From NCBI RefSeq assembly GCF_027533505.1, contig NZ_JAPZUB010000006.1:1-61114 (forward strand): a DNA stretch of 61,114 bases, written 5' to 3'. Source of the DNA: Flavobacterium sp. Lineage in GTDB: Bacteria > Bacteroidota > Bacteroidia > Flavobacteriales > Flavobacteriaceae. How positions within the stretch are numbered: position 1 is the first letter of the stretch; each line of letters starts with the position of its first letter. Shown here one piece after another: positions 1 to 8,736 of this stretch. The position numbers were made by a program, and so were the translations under genes. The notes under the pieces are model-generated. The model did not search any database. It was not told where the DNA came from and saw only the letters and a program-made list of their open reading frames with translations.

Positions 1-159
1 TTATTTTGCCTAACATATTGCCACTATTTTATACTCAAATATACCATTTTTGGCAATAATTATCATCTATTTCTAGCTAAATTTTATTGTAATAAAATAA
101 CAATCAGACAGTTATTTGTTTTTTAAGGGATGACTATTTAATTTAGTTTTTATGGAGTG

Positions 160-192
160 AAACTGCTTTCGATAATGAAGGCAGTTTTTTTT
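160..192 (+). terminator. Orphan terminator-like hairpin
   Basis: A ten-base stem (160-169 with 178-187, one wobble pair) closes an eight-base loop and runs directly into a T tract on the plus strand. On the minus strand no T tract follows, so it does not fit as the terminator of the exonuclease gene that ends at 254. It would suit a plus-strand transcript entering from before the window or a short RNA starting within 1-150. The rest of 1-253 is AT-rich and I see no gene in it. Confidence 0.45.
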
Positions 193-253
193 ATTTTACA
201 AAAAATTGAATTTCAATTATTTAAACCAATCTAATAAATCAATTACTTCCGAT

Positions 254-850
254 TTATTTCAAACCCAATTTGGACTTTAATTTCAGAAACATCAACGCTA
301 TATTATAGGCATCATCGGTAGGTGAGACATGCTCGGTAACGGGAAGTTTGTAGGCTTTCGCCATTTCATCCAAAGCAATACTCTTTTCAGACAAATCATG
401 TACTTTTTTGTACATAATTTCAATATCCAAGGCCTCATTACGCAATCGTCCACAGCCTAATTTTTCGAGTACTTCATTGAGCATTTCTACATCAAAATAA
501 GTGCGGTGACCGACTAAAACAGCGTTCTCAATAAAGGCAATAAAATTTTCAATCGCAGCCGGTTCCGCTAATTTTGGCATTTTACTCTCCAAAACAAAGT
601 CATGGGTAATGCCGTTATCATGCAAATATTTGTATTGTGGAATGGCAATTTCAAAAACATCACCGATCAACACCTGATCGTTTACAATACCGATGGCAGC
701 AATGGATAAAATAACATCTTTACGCGAATTTAATCCGGTAGTCTCAAGGGTAAACGCTACATAACGATTGGATTTTTTATCCATTTTCTCCAGATATGTC
801 TTCCAAAATTCTGGATATTCTTTCTGTATGTTTTTGAGCCAATCCAACAT
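254..850 (-). CDS. DEDD-family 3'-5' exonuclease-like protein, first catalytic Asp replaced
   Basis: A 198-residue protein of the DnaQ/DNA polymerase III epsilon-like exonuclease fold. Exo I reads FTLETTGL (residues 33-40), Exo II reads VGHRTYFD and Exo III reads HVSPTDDA, so the DEDDh residues E36, the Exo II Asp, and the Exo III His and Asp are present. The family normally has D-x-E at Exo I; here the Asp position is Thr34 (codon ACC on the minus strand), so activity may be reduced or lost. It lies 2 bases downstream of the cNMP/CBS/DUF294 gene and is surely co-transcribed with it. This pairing recurs in other bacteria as I recall it, which suggests the two proteins act together, possibly on nucleotides or RNA. 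Substrate unknown. Confidence 0.8.
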   Translation of the reverse strand: MLDWLKNIQKEYPEFWKTYLEKMDKKSNRYVAFTLETTGLNSRKDVILSIAAIGIVNDQVLIGDVFEIAIPQYKYLHDNGITHDFVLESKMPKLAEPAAIENFIAFIENAVLVGHRTYFDVEMLNEVLEKLGCGRLRNEALDIEIMYKKVHDLSEKSIALDEMAKAYKLPVTEHVSPTDDAYNIALMFLKLKSKLGLK

Positions 851-852
851 AA

Positions 853-2766
853 TTAGGAAAATTGGGTGAGTTGGTAATTATCTTTGATCAATTCCTCTAC
901 GTCACGCATGGGCGCTAACGCTGCTTTAAGTCTCTCTTTATCCACTTTATTCAAATCTTCCAAAGATAGGTAATGCCCGTTGGAATCTTCTTTTAATCCT
1001 TCTTCGGTACTAAATTTGGATAATGTTAAAAAGGCTTCGGCACAATTAAGATAGATTGCAGCATGCTTCGGATCAAGGATAGCCAGTTGTTTGTACCGTT
1101 GAAAGGTACTATTGATTCCTTTAATCCCATTGCTTAAAGTAAGTAAACGCGCCGCATCAACCAGTGGTAAAATGGCTCGATTTTTTAGATCAAACTTGCC
1201 TTTAAATTCACCTTCCTCTTCGAGGTTGAATTTTTTGAAGAATGTTAAAGGGGGTGGTTTTCGCAGGGCATCATTCCCTAAGAAATCATAGAATAAGACA
1301 TTATTTTTAGCATTTTTAAAAATAACTTCAGTCAAAGCATCTTCGATTTTTTGCTCCCCAGCGGCCATTTCATAATCAAAAAAGACACTGCTTATTTCAT
1401 TGGATTTTTCACCAGGAGTATTCATCCAACTGTTATACTGTTTAATCCAGTCAGTCAGCGATTTACACCACAACATATTGCTAGCAACATGGTTTTGTGC
1501 ACAAAGTTTATAACCTACTTTCTCAAGTGTTGCCGTTGCTTTTTTAGCCAAACGAATGAAGTAATCTTTGGTATCGCGATATTTATCGGCAGGCACGTCT
1601 TCAAAAATTAAAATACTATCTTGATCCGTGAGCAATAATTGTTCTTTTCGTCCCTGACTGCCTATACATAACCAAGCATAACGGGCAGGAGGGGAGCCTA
1701 ATTCTAAAATCGCCAATTCGACAGCACGTTTGACCAGTGCCAACGTAATCTCACCCGCTATACTTTGGACGTGAGTTAAGGGGATATTGCGTTGAAGCGA
1801 CGATTGAATGATATCTGTGAGTTTATCGCGCACTGATTTTAGTTCTTTGGCAGTCGTTGATTTTCGGATTTCTTTCAGTAAAACCCCGGGGTTATTGGCT
1901 TGTGCTACCACCAAATCATGCTCTGATATAATACCTTTAACTTCTGATTTATCGGTGCCATCATGCGTGACGCAAAGGTGAGTAACTCCATGTTTCAACA
2001 TCACCAATTGCGCTTCGGCTACAGAAATATTTTCAATCACCGTGACTACTGGTGCGCTCATCAATTGGGTTATGGGTTGCGAAATGGCAACACGACCCGT
2101 AGCTACTTTGGCACGAAAATCTTTATCCGTTACAATCCCTACAGGATTTCCGTGCTCGGTGATTACAGCGCTATCGTATAAATTATCGGTAATGAATTGC
2201 GCGGTATCTTTCACAGTTGTTTGGATTCCAATCTTAAGCGGCGATCGATTGTAAGTCAGGGTTTGGAAATACAATAAATCGGATTGATTTTCGCTAAAAG
2301 CTATGGAATCGGTGATAAGTCCCTTGGCCATTTTATCCGATTGATTCTTCGAATTGGTTGCAAAACTTTCCAGTAAAAAATCTAAAACCGCTTGATTTTT
2401 GGATACGTAGGGTTTAAAAACAGTGATAGGAATGGCATACACTATACAATCATCCTTGGCTTTGGCCGTCATTTGATAATTGTTTTTGGCAAAAAAGGGC
2501 CGCAATCCAAAAATATCGCCTGCATGACATTTGTTTAAAAGCATTTCTTCGGCATCAGCAACTACCATCAACTGAATGATTCCATTCGCTACTACATAAA
2601 AACTGTCGTGTAAGGCGTCGTTAATTTGAAATAATGTTTTGTTTTTATCCAGATTTAAAACACGAATTGATTGAGCAATAACTACAAGTTCGTCATAACT
2701 CAAAAAACTAAAGGGCTCAAAATCTTTTAAAAAGTCGGCAACACGATACGCAATTGCATTACTCAT
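853..2766 (-). CDS. cNMP-binding / CBS / DUF294 nucleotidyltransferase-like signalling protein
   Basis: A 637-residue cytosolic protein with no signal peptide. Residues about 10-130 form a cyclic-nucleotide-binding-type cupin. Residues about 155-290 form a CBS pair, each half carrying the usual GIVTDKDFR or GIISEHDLV signature. Residues about 310-450 form a DUF294 nucleotidyltransferase-like domain with GSQGRKEQ followed by TDQD, the GS-x-D-x-D metal-binding pattern. A DUF294 C-terminal domain follows. The architecture indicates a sensor that couples nucleotide binding to nucleotidyl transfer; the related GlnD-type domain modifies proteins. The target is unknown. It is the first gene of a two-gene unit with the exonuclease-like protein at 254-850. 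Confidence 0.85.
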   Translation of the reverse strand: MSNAIAYRVADFLKDFEPFSFLSYDELVVIAQSIRVLNLDKNKTLFQINDALHDSFYVVANGIIQLMVVADAEEMLLNKCHAGDIFGLRPFFAKNNYQMTAKAKDDCIVYAIPITVFKPYVSKNQAVLDFLLESFATNSKNQSDKMAKGLITDSIAFSENQSDLLYFQTLTYNRSPLKIGIQTTVKDTAQFITDNLYDSAVITEHGNPVGIVTDKDFRAKVATGRVAISQPITQLMSAPVVTVIENISVAEAQLVMLKHGVTHLCVTHDGTDKSEVKGIISEHDLVVAQANNPGVLLKEIRKSTTAKELKSVRDKLTDIIQSSLQRNIPLTHVQSIAGEITLALVKRAVELAILELGSPPARYAWLCIGSQGRKEQLLLTDQDSILIFEDVPADKYRDTKDYFIRLAKKATATLEKVGYKLCAQNHVASNMLWCKSLTDWIKQYNSWMNTPGEKSNEISSVFFDYEMAAGEQKIEDALTEVIFKNAKNNVLFYDFLGNDALRKPPPLTFFKKFNLEEEGEFKGKFDLKNRAILPLVDAARLLTLSNGIKGINSTFQRYKQLAILDPKHAAIYLNCAEAFLTLSKFSTEEGLKEDSNGHYLSLEDLNKVDKERLKAALAPMRDVEELIKDNYQLTQFS

Positions 2767-2784
2767 AACGGATAAATTAAGTTA

Positions 2785-2792
2785 CAAAGTTA
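2785..2792 (-). promoter_or_regulatory. Candidate -7 element for the DUF294-exonuclease unit
   Basis: Read on the minus strand this is TAACTTTG, matching the flavobacterial -7 consensus TAnnTTTG, with the start codon 18 bases downstream. A TTG lies upstream at 2808-2810, but the 15-base spacer is a little short of the usual 17-23. Confidence 0.4.
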
Positions 2793-2914
2793 TACATTTG
2801 TTTGTCCCAATTTCGATAAAGAGGCGTGGTTTTATGGATTAGTTTTAACGATACAATGTTTATAACCTTGGTCTTCTTTTCCAATTTTCTATTTTACATA
2901 ATATAAATTATAGT

Positions 2915-2948
2915 TTGAAATTATCGTTTTTTCGATTAAATATATTTG
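2915..2948 (+). promoter_or_regulatory. Candidate promoter of the DUF4832 gene
   Basis: The gene-free stretch 2767-3119 (353 bases) holds the divergent promoters and little else. TTG at 2915-2917 and TATATTTG at 2941-2948 are 23 bases apart, at the upper end of the accepted spacing. This would give a leader of about 165 bases, in which a weak inverted repeat (TACCGA / TCGGTA near 2988-3030) is visible. No small gene is evident. Confidence 0.4.
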
Positions 2949-3119
2949 TACATATTTTCTTACTTTTAAATCACTTAAGATGTAGTTTACCGATGATTTT
3001 TGAATTAAATTGCTTTTCGTCGGTATTACAAGCTATTTTATCTATACTTTTAGGATGTTGATTTTTTCCCCAAGAAATGAACAACTCCAAATCTATCGTA
3101 ACTTAACCGAACATTGCGT

Positions 3120-4760
3120 ATGAAAACTTTTTGGATTTCCCTTAGTGTTTTGTTCATACAATGGACAGCGGCTCAAAATTCAACTGTGAACTACCAACCT
3201 TCAACTGAAGTAATTTCAAATCCTGAGCGCGGTTTTTTCAAATTTACCGAAACCCATTCCAACGCCTACACAGCGTTAAACACAACCACATTGACAAATT
3301 ACCGGATCAATCAAAAAATAAGTTTGATTTACCGCGTATTCTACTTAGAAAATTTCATTAACAGTCCCATTTCTAGCGCGTATCTCGCGCAAATGCAATT
3401 GGACTTTGATAAAGTTCGTGCCGCAGGGTTGAAATGCATAATTCGTTTTGCGTATTCTGACAATGAAGATGCAATGCAACGGGATGCGTCCAAGGCGATG
3501 ATGTTAACGCATATTCAACAAATTGCGCCATTATTACAGGCCAACGAAGATGTGATTAGTGTGATGCAAGCCGGATTTATCGGTCTTTGGGGCGAATGGT
3601 ATTACACCAGCCAAGCTGAATTTGGTGGTTGGGGTTATAATCAAACCGATTTGACACCCGCTAATAATAACCATCGTAAAGATATCTTAAATGCGATTTT
3701 GAATGCTCTTCCCGCCAGTCGCATGGTTCAAATTCGTTACCCTGCTTTTAAACAACAAATGTATTCCAATACCGCTTTGTCGTCAGCACAAGGATTTTCA
3801 CAAAGCAATGTAGCGCGTATCGGTCACCACAACGACTGTTTTTTAGCGAGTGCTACCGATTATGGAACGTACGAAAATCCCACCACGCAATATCCGTATT
3901 TGGAGCAAGAAACCAAGTTTGTCCCCATGGGTGGTGAAACCTGCGCTGTGAATTTACCTCGTTCAGGATGTGCTACCGCCGTAGCAGAATTGGCCAAATT
4001 CCATTGGTCGTTTATGAACATCGATTATTTCCCGGGCGTCATCAACGGATTTGAAAGTAATAATTGCTTTTCCGACATGGAAAAAAAGTTAGGCTATCGT
4101 TTTGAAATGCGTAATAGTACATTGCCCCAAAATGCTGTTTTAGGGGCTACTTTACCCGTCACGTTGCGTTTAGTCAACACAGGGTATGCAGCTCCCTACA
4201 ATGCGCGCACCGTGGCTTTGGTCTTGAAAAATAACATCACGCAACAACTCATCTCCTTACCTATGAATACCGACCCCCGACGATGGTTGGGTACAACAGA
4301 GATTGTAGTTTCTGAAAACATTCCGTTACCTACTTCATTACCGGTTGGAAATTACAGTGTCTATTTGCATGTAGCCGATGCAAGTCCCAGTCTCGCTAAC
4401 CGCCCCGAATACGCCATTCGAATGGCCAATCAAAACATGTGGGATGCCACTACCGGTTTTAATAATTTGAATTTCAATATCAATATAACTGCCCCCTTGG
4501 CTTTAGCAGATGTCGCAAACCCACAGGCGGTGATTTATCCTGTGCCGGCACAAGACCTTTTAACGATTCAATTAACCAATATTGAATTGTATACGGTTGC
4601 CTTGTACAATGCGTTAGGACAAAAAATAACGACCCAAAAAACCCAGCAATCGGACAAAGTTATTCTTGATGTAAAAGGATTAAGTAACGGCATTTATTTT
4701 GTTGATATAGAGAAAGATGGAATAAAAGATACGCGTCCCATTGTTTTGGGTGATGACTAA
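3120..4760 (+). CDS. Secreted DUF4874/DUF4832-type protein with T9SS sorting domain
   Basis: A 546-residue exported protein. I chose the ATG at 3120 because it starts directly with a Sec signal peptide (MKTFW, hydrophobic core, cleavage near AAQN); a TTG six bases upstream is also open. Residues about 20-310 resemble DUF4874, with NPERGFF near the N-terminus and GLWGEWYYT with acidic residues in a TIM-barrel-like region. Residues about 325-450 resemble DUF4832, a beta-sandwich. The C-terminal 75 residues contain a type IX secretion sorting domain (YPVPAQD, GIYFVDI). It is therefore likely released to, or attached at, the cell surface. It converges on the Pel-like cluster with a shared terminator. 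A role on extracellular polysaccharide is plausible but is inference from the fold and position. Confidence 0.75.
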   Translation: MKTFWISLSVLFIQWTAAQNSTVNYQPSTEVISNPERGFFKFTETHSNAYTALNTTTLTNYRINQKISLIYRVFYLENFINSPISSAYLAQMQLDFDKVRAAGLKCIIRFAYSDNEDAMQRDASKAMMLTHIQQIAPLLQANEDVISVMQAGFIGLWGEWYYTSQAEFGGWGYNQTDLTPANNNHRKDILNAILNALPASRMVQIRYPAFKQQMYSNTALSSAQGFSQSNVARIGHHNDCFLASATDYGTYENPTTQYPYLEQETKFVPMGGETCAVNLPRSGCATAVAELAKFHWSFMNIDYFPGVINGFESNNCFSDMEKKLGYRFEMRNSTLPQNAVLGATLPVTLRLVNTGYAAPYNARTVALVLKNNITQQLISLPMNTDPRRWLGTTEIVVSENIPLPTSLPVGNYSVYLHVADASPSLANRPEYAIRMANQNMWDATTGFNNLNFNINITAPLALADVANPQAVIYPVPAQDLLTIQLTNIELYTVALYNALGQKITTQKTQQSDKVILDVKGLSNGIYFVDIEKDGIKDTRPIVLGDD

Positions 4761-4761
4761 C

Positions 4762-4793
4762 AAAAAAGGGATTCAATTGGAATCCCTTTTTTG
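4762..4793. terminator. Bidirectional terminator between convergent genes
   Basis: A six-A tract, the arm GGGATTC (4768-4774), a five-base loop, the arm GAATCCC (4780-4786) and a six-T tract. It works in both directions and ends both the DUF4832 gene and the Pel-like cluster. Confidence 0.85.
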
Positions 4794-7700
4794 TTATCGT
4801 TTTTGGCGTGGTTTAAAATTATGCTTGATGCCCAACATCACATTGTTGGAATAAAACTTATCCTGCTCATACAATTCAAAATTGATAGTAAACGCTGTAA
4901 AATCCATCAATTGGTAACTCATTAATGAAGTTAGTCGTTTGAAGTCGCTGCTAAAGGTATCGTGGAAAATTCCGCCTTCAACATTGAGATTAAAATTATC
5001 GGTTCCAAATTCCAAACCTACGCCTCCACCGGTGTAAAAGCGATCTTTCAGCATCCAATAGGGAAAACCAACCGCCAAATCTCGACTTCCCCAATACCCA
5101 TGGGTTTCAAGAAAAGGTAATATTTTAAACTTTCTAACTTTACGGTTGTCCCAAACAAAACGCACAGTCAATTCGGCATTGAATGCATCATCAAACTCTT
5201 CAAACAACAATGACCCATCGGGCAATTCGGTGACTACCGTTCGCATGATATCGGTTGCTCTTGGATTGGGATCGCGTTCTACCAAGGTTCGTGATAGTAA
5301 TCCATCAGTATAATAATTGGCCTCAAAATTTAAAGACGCTTCTATCCTATTGAAAAAATGGCGATCGTGATAGCCTCGCAATTGAATGTTATAAATCTTT
5401 TCATTCAACCCTCCCGAAGTTTCCGCGGGAAAAAAACTTAAATCGGCGGTCTTGTATGATTTCTCTTTCCCATGACTAAATCCAACACCACCTTGTACAA
5501 AGCCGTTGGAAAAACGATCCATTTCAAAACGCCCTCTTGCCCAATACTGAGGTTTCCCATCAACTACTGCCGTTGTCAACTTGTATTCCAATCCGACAGT
5601 ATAATTAAATTGATTGGAGGTATAAATTTCGTCTACAAACTCCAATTTATAATATTCATTGTATGCAATTCCGAAACTGTGAATTCGATTTTTACGATCA
5701 TAGCGATTGTAGGTAAACAAATTTTTCAAAATGGCGGGATCGTTTTGGTTGGTTTCCATAGCGGAATTAAACTCCACAAAATCTCCAAAATTCAAACGCA
5801 TTTCCTTTTGTAATTTTTTCAAAACTTCGGGATAAAATAATGCGCTGTGATGTGCAATCAAGTCTTGTTGTAATTCCGTTTTCTCATAGGGTACATCGGT
5901 GTTCAACATTTTACGAACCGTTTCTTTCTCAGGCGAATCGTTCATGCTATTGGCTATAATCCAACTCTCTTTGAATTGCCCTTGGTCGTGATAATAACCC
6001 ACCATCAATGACTTCGCTTCTTGATCGTCCGGATTTTTGGCGATATACTCTTTATACAACGGCTCAACCAACTTGTACTGTCGGGTTTCCAACAGCCAAT
6101 TCATTTTTTGGGCAAATCCAATTTCTTTCGCATATTCAGCCCACGCTAAAGCTGCGGTATAGTTTTCTTCATCGGCATACATCCAAACAATAGTATCGGC
6201 CAAATCACTCCATTCTGCACTCGGGGTAAGTGTCATGATTTCTTTTTTAGCGGCTACTGGATCGACATCCAATACATGCTGAATATAGGCCGTTTTATGC
6301 GCTGTAGTGGGTTCTAATCGCGCTATCGTTTGCAAGGCGGTTCGAATTTTTGGCTCAAAGGCTTCGATATCAAAATTGGCGATATACTCTTTCCATAACG
6401 CTACTGAATCGGGTTTAACTTTAAGTTGTTCCCACATCCATTTTTCTTTATCGGCATCGTGTAAATATCCAATTTGGCGATCCAATTCGGCCGAGTACAT
6501 GACATTATTTACACTGGAATACTTTTGTACATGCTCACTATAAAAATCCCAAACCTCTTTTCCTTTTTCCTCCCATGATAGCATTTTGGCATATTTATTC
6601 CACTGTACCGAATCGATTTCGCGGGTATTGGCTAAACGCTCCCGAAAGGCTTTTCGATAGGCTATCTCTTGGGCAATTTGCAAATCATCCCAATATTTTC
6701 CCGATTGGTAATCCCGTAGTTCTTTTTGAAATGTCTGGTAGGCAACCAGGACCTCTTTTTTTACTTCGGCCAAAGCCACCGAGGATTGGGTGGTTTTTGG
6801 AAATAAATCGGGTAAACTAATTTCTTGTTTTGGCGTTGCAATACTCAACAAATAGCCATTCAACATGGGCGATTGATGTACAGTATACCCCTTGCTTTTC
6901 AGAGCGTTGCTATAAAGGCCAACATGATTTTGCTCTGAAAATAGCGACCAATAATTTTGTGGTTGGGCATACGACTTGGTCGCTTTTACCGTATATACCC
7001 CCGCATTGGTTTCATGCTTCATTTGTGTGGCGCGCCATGACCACACCAATTTACCGCCAGTTCTTCCATCGGTAAATCGCAACAATGGGTAGTGTTTTTT
7101 AAAATTGATGATGAATTTTCTAAATTCGGGAAACATGGCTTTATCACTGTTCACCGACTTGTGCCAACCATAGGTTTTTTGATTCCGTAAGCTATACCCT
7201 CCCGAGGTTTTATCGGCAGTGGCCGGAATTTGATAAATATCATCAGGATGCACAAAATGGTTCCAAATTCCCGTTATCAAATACAAGGATTGAATGGTAT
7301 ATTCCTCATCTTCTGAGAAATAAAATCCACTGGAAATCCGCGGATAATCAAAAAATTGTTTCTCGTAAGGATCAAAATCAAACTCCCGGTCCCCTCCTAC
7401 GGGTTTTTCGCCCAAATACAAACTACACATAAACTGTAAGGAAGGCATAGACGCTTTCAACAGCTTAAGTCCAGTTGCATCAATAATGTTGGAAGGCGGC
7501 ACATATGTTGCTGGAAAGCTCCCGTAGTTATTGATTTCCCATTTCTTTTTGACCGTATTCATGGCCATCGGGATAAACTTCGGATTGGTCCACAATTTTT
7601 TGGTTAACGAAACGTGATTATACCCGTGGAAAGCCATTTCGTGACCGTTATTTTTCACATCATCGACCAACCAATCCGATAATGATTCGACCTTATCGCG

Positions 7701-8729
7701 CTTATTCGTTTTCAATAAATTCCATTGATCCAAAGTAAACGGAGGCACAATTTTGTTACGGTAATCAAAGGTCAACATCGCAGCATAGGGAATATCAAAC
7801 TCTTTGGCTAGTTTTCGCATATCGGGCCACCATACATCGGAGACGAACTCGGCTGTCGTTTTATTCATTTCGGTCAACACGGGTTCGGCTTTGATATTGT
7901 ATTGGGGTGCTGGAAAATCATCCAGAAAAACGGTCGACGTATTGGCTACGGAGTAAGGTACGCCTTCAATTCCTTTTAAAATACCTACAAACAGGAACCC
8001 GCGGTCAATTTTGGTAAAATCAAAAGAGGTGTTGTAAAATATAACCCGCCCCTTCCCAATGGGATTTTCAATGATGGTAGGATAATTGGGATTATTGGCC
8101 GCTGTAGCCAAGATTTTGATTGATGGACTGAAATTATCGGCGGTAAAACCGTAAAGTGGAATCGCTGTGCCAATTTTTTTTCCAGCCATACTCGGAAATA
8201 CGGGAGTGGTGTAATGCCATCCTTTGGAGGTGGTATCGGTTTCCCAGTTGGCACGTGATTGAAATCCAAGTAAATAGGCAAAACGATGATCTTCAACGGC
8301 AAAAGGCACATATACGGTTCCCCCACGTATCACAAAATTCAACAAAACAGGTATTCCAGCATCGGCTACGCGTTTGGTATTGTGTATCATAACCACCCGA
8401 ACGGATTTAGAAATGCTCGGTTGTGCATTCCAACTATCGATGTCTGTAGCGCGAAAGGGAAGTTTGGTGTAGTCGCAAGATTTTTGAATAGCATCAGAAT
8501 AGGCTTTGCTGCTCTTCGATTTTACATCCAACAAGGTGAGTACCACGGGTTGATCACTCATCCCGGGTAATGCGTAGGGCTGAAGATTTTCAAAAGTTTC
8601 CTCTTGCTCGTTTTTTAATAAATCAAACGAAAAATCATTCCAATCCTCGCGTTTACCACAACTTTGCAACAGCAAAACGAGACAAATGAAAAAGAGTGCG
8701 AAATGTTTATGTAGGACTGTTGCTTTCAT
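4794..8729 (-). CDS. Lipoprotein fusing PelA-like deacetylase, TPR region and outer-membrane beta-barrel
   Basis: The last gene of the Pel-like cluster, 1311 residues from the ATG at 8729. That start gives a lipoprotein signal with lipobox LLQSC (Cys24) and a 7-base gap to the upstream gene; longer starts overlap that gene. Residues about 45-260 look like a DUF2194/Rossmann-type domain. A polysaccharide-deacetylase-like domain follows, with LDDFPAP (Asp270, Asp271) and HGYNH (His368, His372), matching the Asp and H-x3-H metal ligands of PelA and NodB-type esterases. Residues about 660-940 are helical and TPR-like. The last 300 or so residues alternate polar and aromatic residues as in an outer-membrane barrel. 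In Pseudomonas these roles are split between PelA (deacetylase) and PelB (TPR plus porin). The fusion suggests that deacetylation and export are coupled in one outer-membrane protein. The barrel and TPR calls are by eye. Confidence 0.75.
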   Translation of the reverse strand: MKATVLHKHFALFFICLVLLLQSCGKREDWNDFSFDLLKNEQEETFENLQPYALPGMSDQPVVLTLLDVKSKSSKAYSDAIQKSCDYTKLPFRATDIDSWNAQPSISKSVRVVMIHNTKRVADAGIPVLLNFVIRGGTVYVPFAVEDHRFAYLLGFQSRANWETDTTSKGWHYTTPVFPSMAGKKIGTAIPLYGFTADNFSPSIKILATAANNPNYPTIIENPIGKGRVIFYNTSFDFTKIDRGFLFVGILKGIEGVPYSVANTSTVFLDDFPAPQYNIKAEPVLTEMNKTTAEFVSDVWWPDMRKLAKEFDIPYAAMLTFDYRNKIVPPFTLDQWNLLKTNKRDKVESLSDWLVDDVKNNGHEMAFHGYNHVSLTKKLWTNPKFIPMAMNTVKKKWEINNYGSFPATYVPPSNIIDATGLKLLKASMPSLQFMCSLYLGEKPVGGDREFDFDPYEKQFFDYPRISSGFYFSEDEEYTIQSLYLITGIWNHFVHPDDIYQIPATADKTSGGYSLRNQKTYGWHKSVNSDKAMFPEFRKFIINFKKHYPLLRFTDGRTGGKLVWSWRATQMKHETNAGVYTVKATKSYAQPQNYWSLFSEQNHVGLYSNALKSKGYTVHQSPMLNGYLLSIATPKQEISLPDLFPKTTQSSVALAEVKKEVLVAYQTFQKELRDYQSGKYWDDLQIAQEIAYRKAFRERLANTREIDSVQWNKYAKMLSWEEKGKEVWDFYSEHVQKYSSVNNVMYSAELDRQIGYLHDADKEKWMWEQLKVKPDSVALWKEYIANFDIEAFEPKIRTALQTIARLEPTTAHKTAYIQHVLDVDPVAAKKEIMTLTPSAEWSDLADTIVWMYADEENYTAALAWAEYAKEIGFAQKMNWLLETRQYKLVEPLYKEYIAKNPDDQEAKSLMVGYYHDQGQFKESWIIANSMNDSPEKETVRKMLNTDVPYEKTELQQDLIAHHSALFYPEVLKKLQKEMRLNFGDFVEFNSAMETNQNDPAILKNLFTYNRYDRKNRIHSFGIAYNEYYKLEFVDEIYTSNQFNYTVGLEYKLTTAVVDGKPQYWARGRFEMDRFSNGFVQGGVGFSHGKEKSYKTADLSFFPAETSGGLNEKIYNIQLRGYHDRHFFNRIEASLNFEANYYTDGLLSRTLVERDPNPRATDIMRTVVTELPDGSLLFEEFDDAFNAELTVRFVWDNRKVRKFKILPFLETHGYWGSRDLAVGFPYWMLKDRFYTGGGVGLEFGTDNFNLNVEGGIFHDTFSSDFKRLTSLMSYQLMDFTAFTINFELYEQDKFYSNNVMLGIKHNFKPRQKR

Positions 8730-8736
8730 ACGTAGG

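Noticed and set aside
3114..3119. TTG start two codons upstream of the DUF4832 gene
   Set aside because: The ATG at 3120 begins a standard signal peptide and is the more usual initiator.
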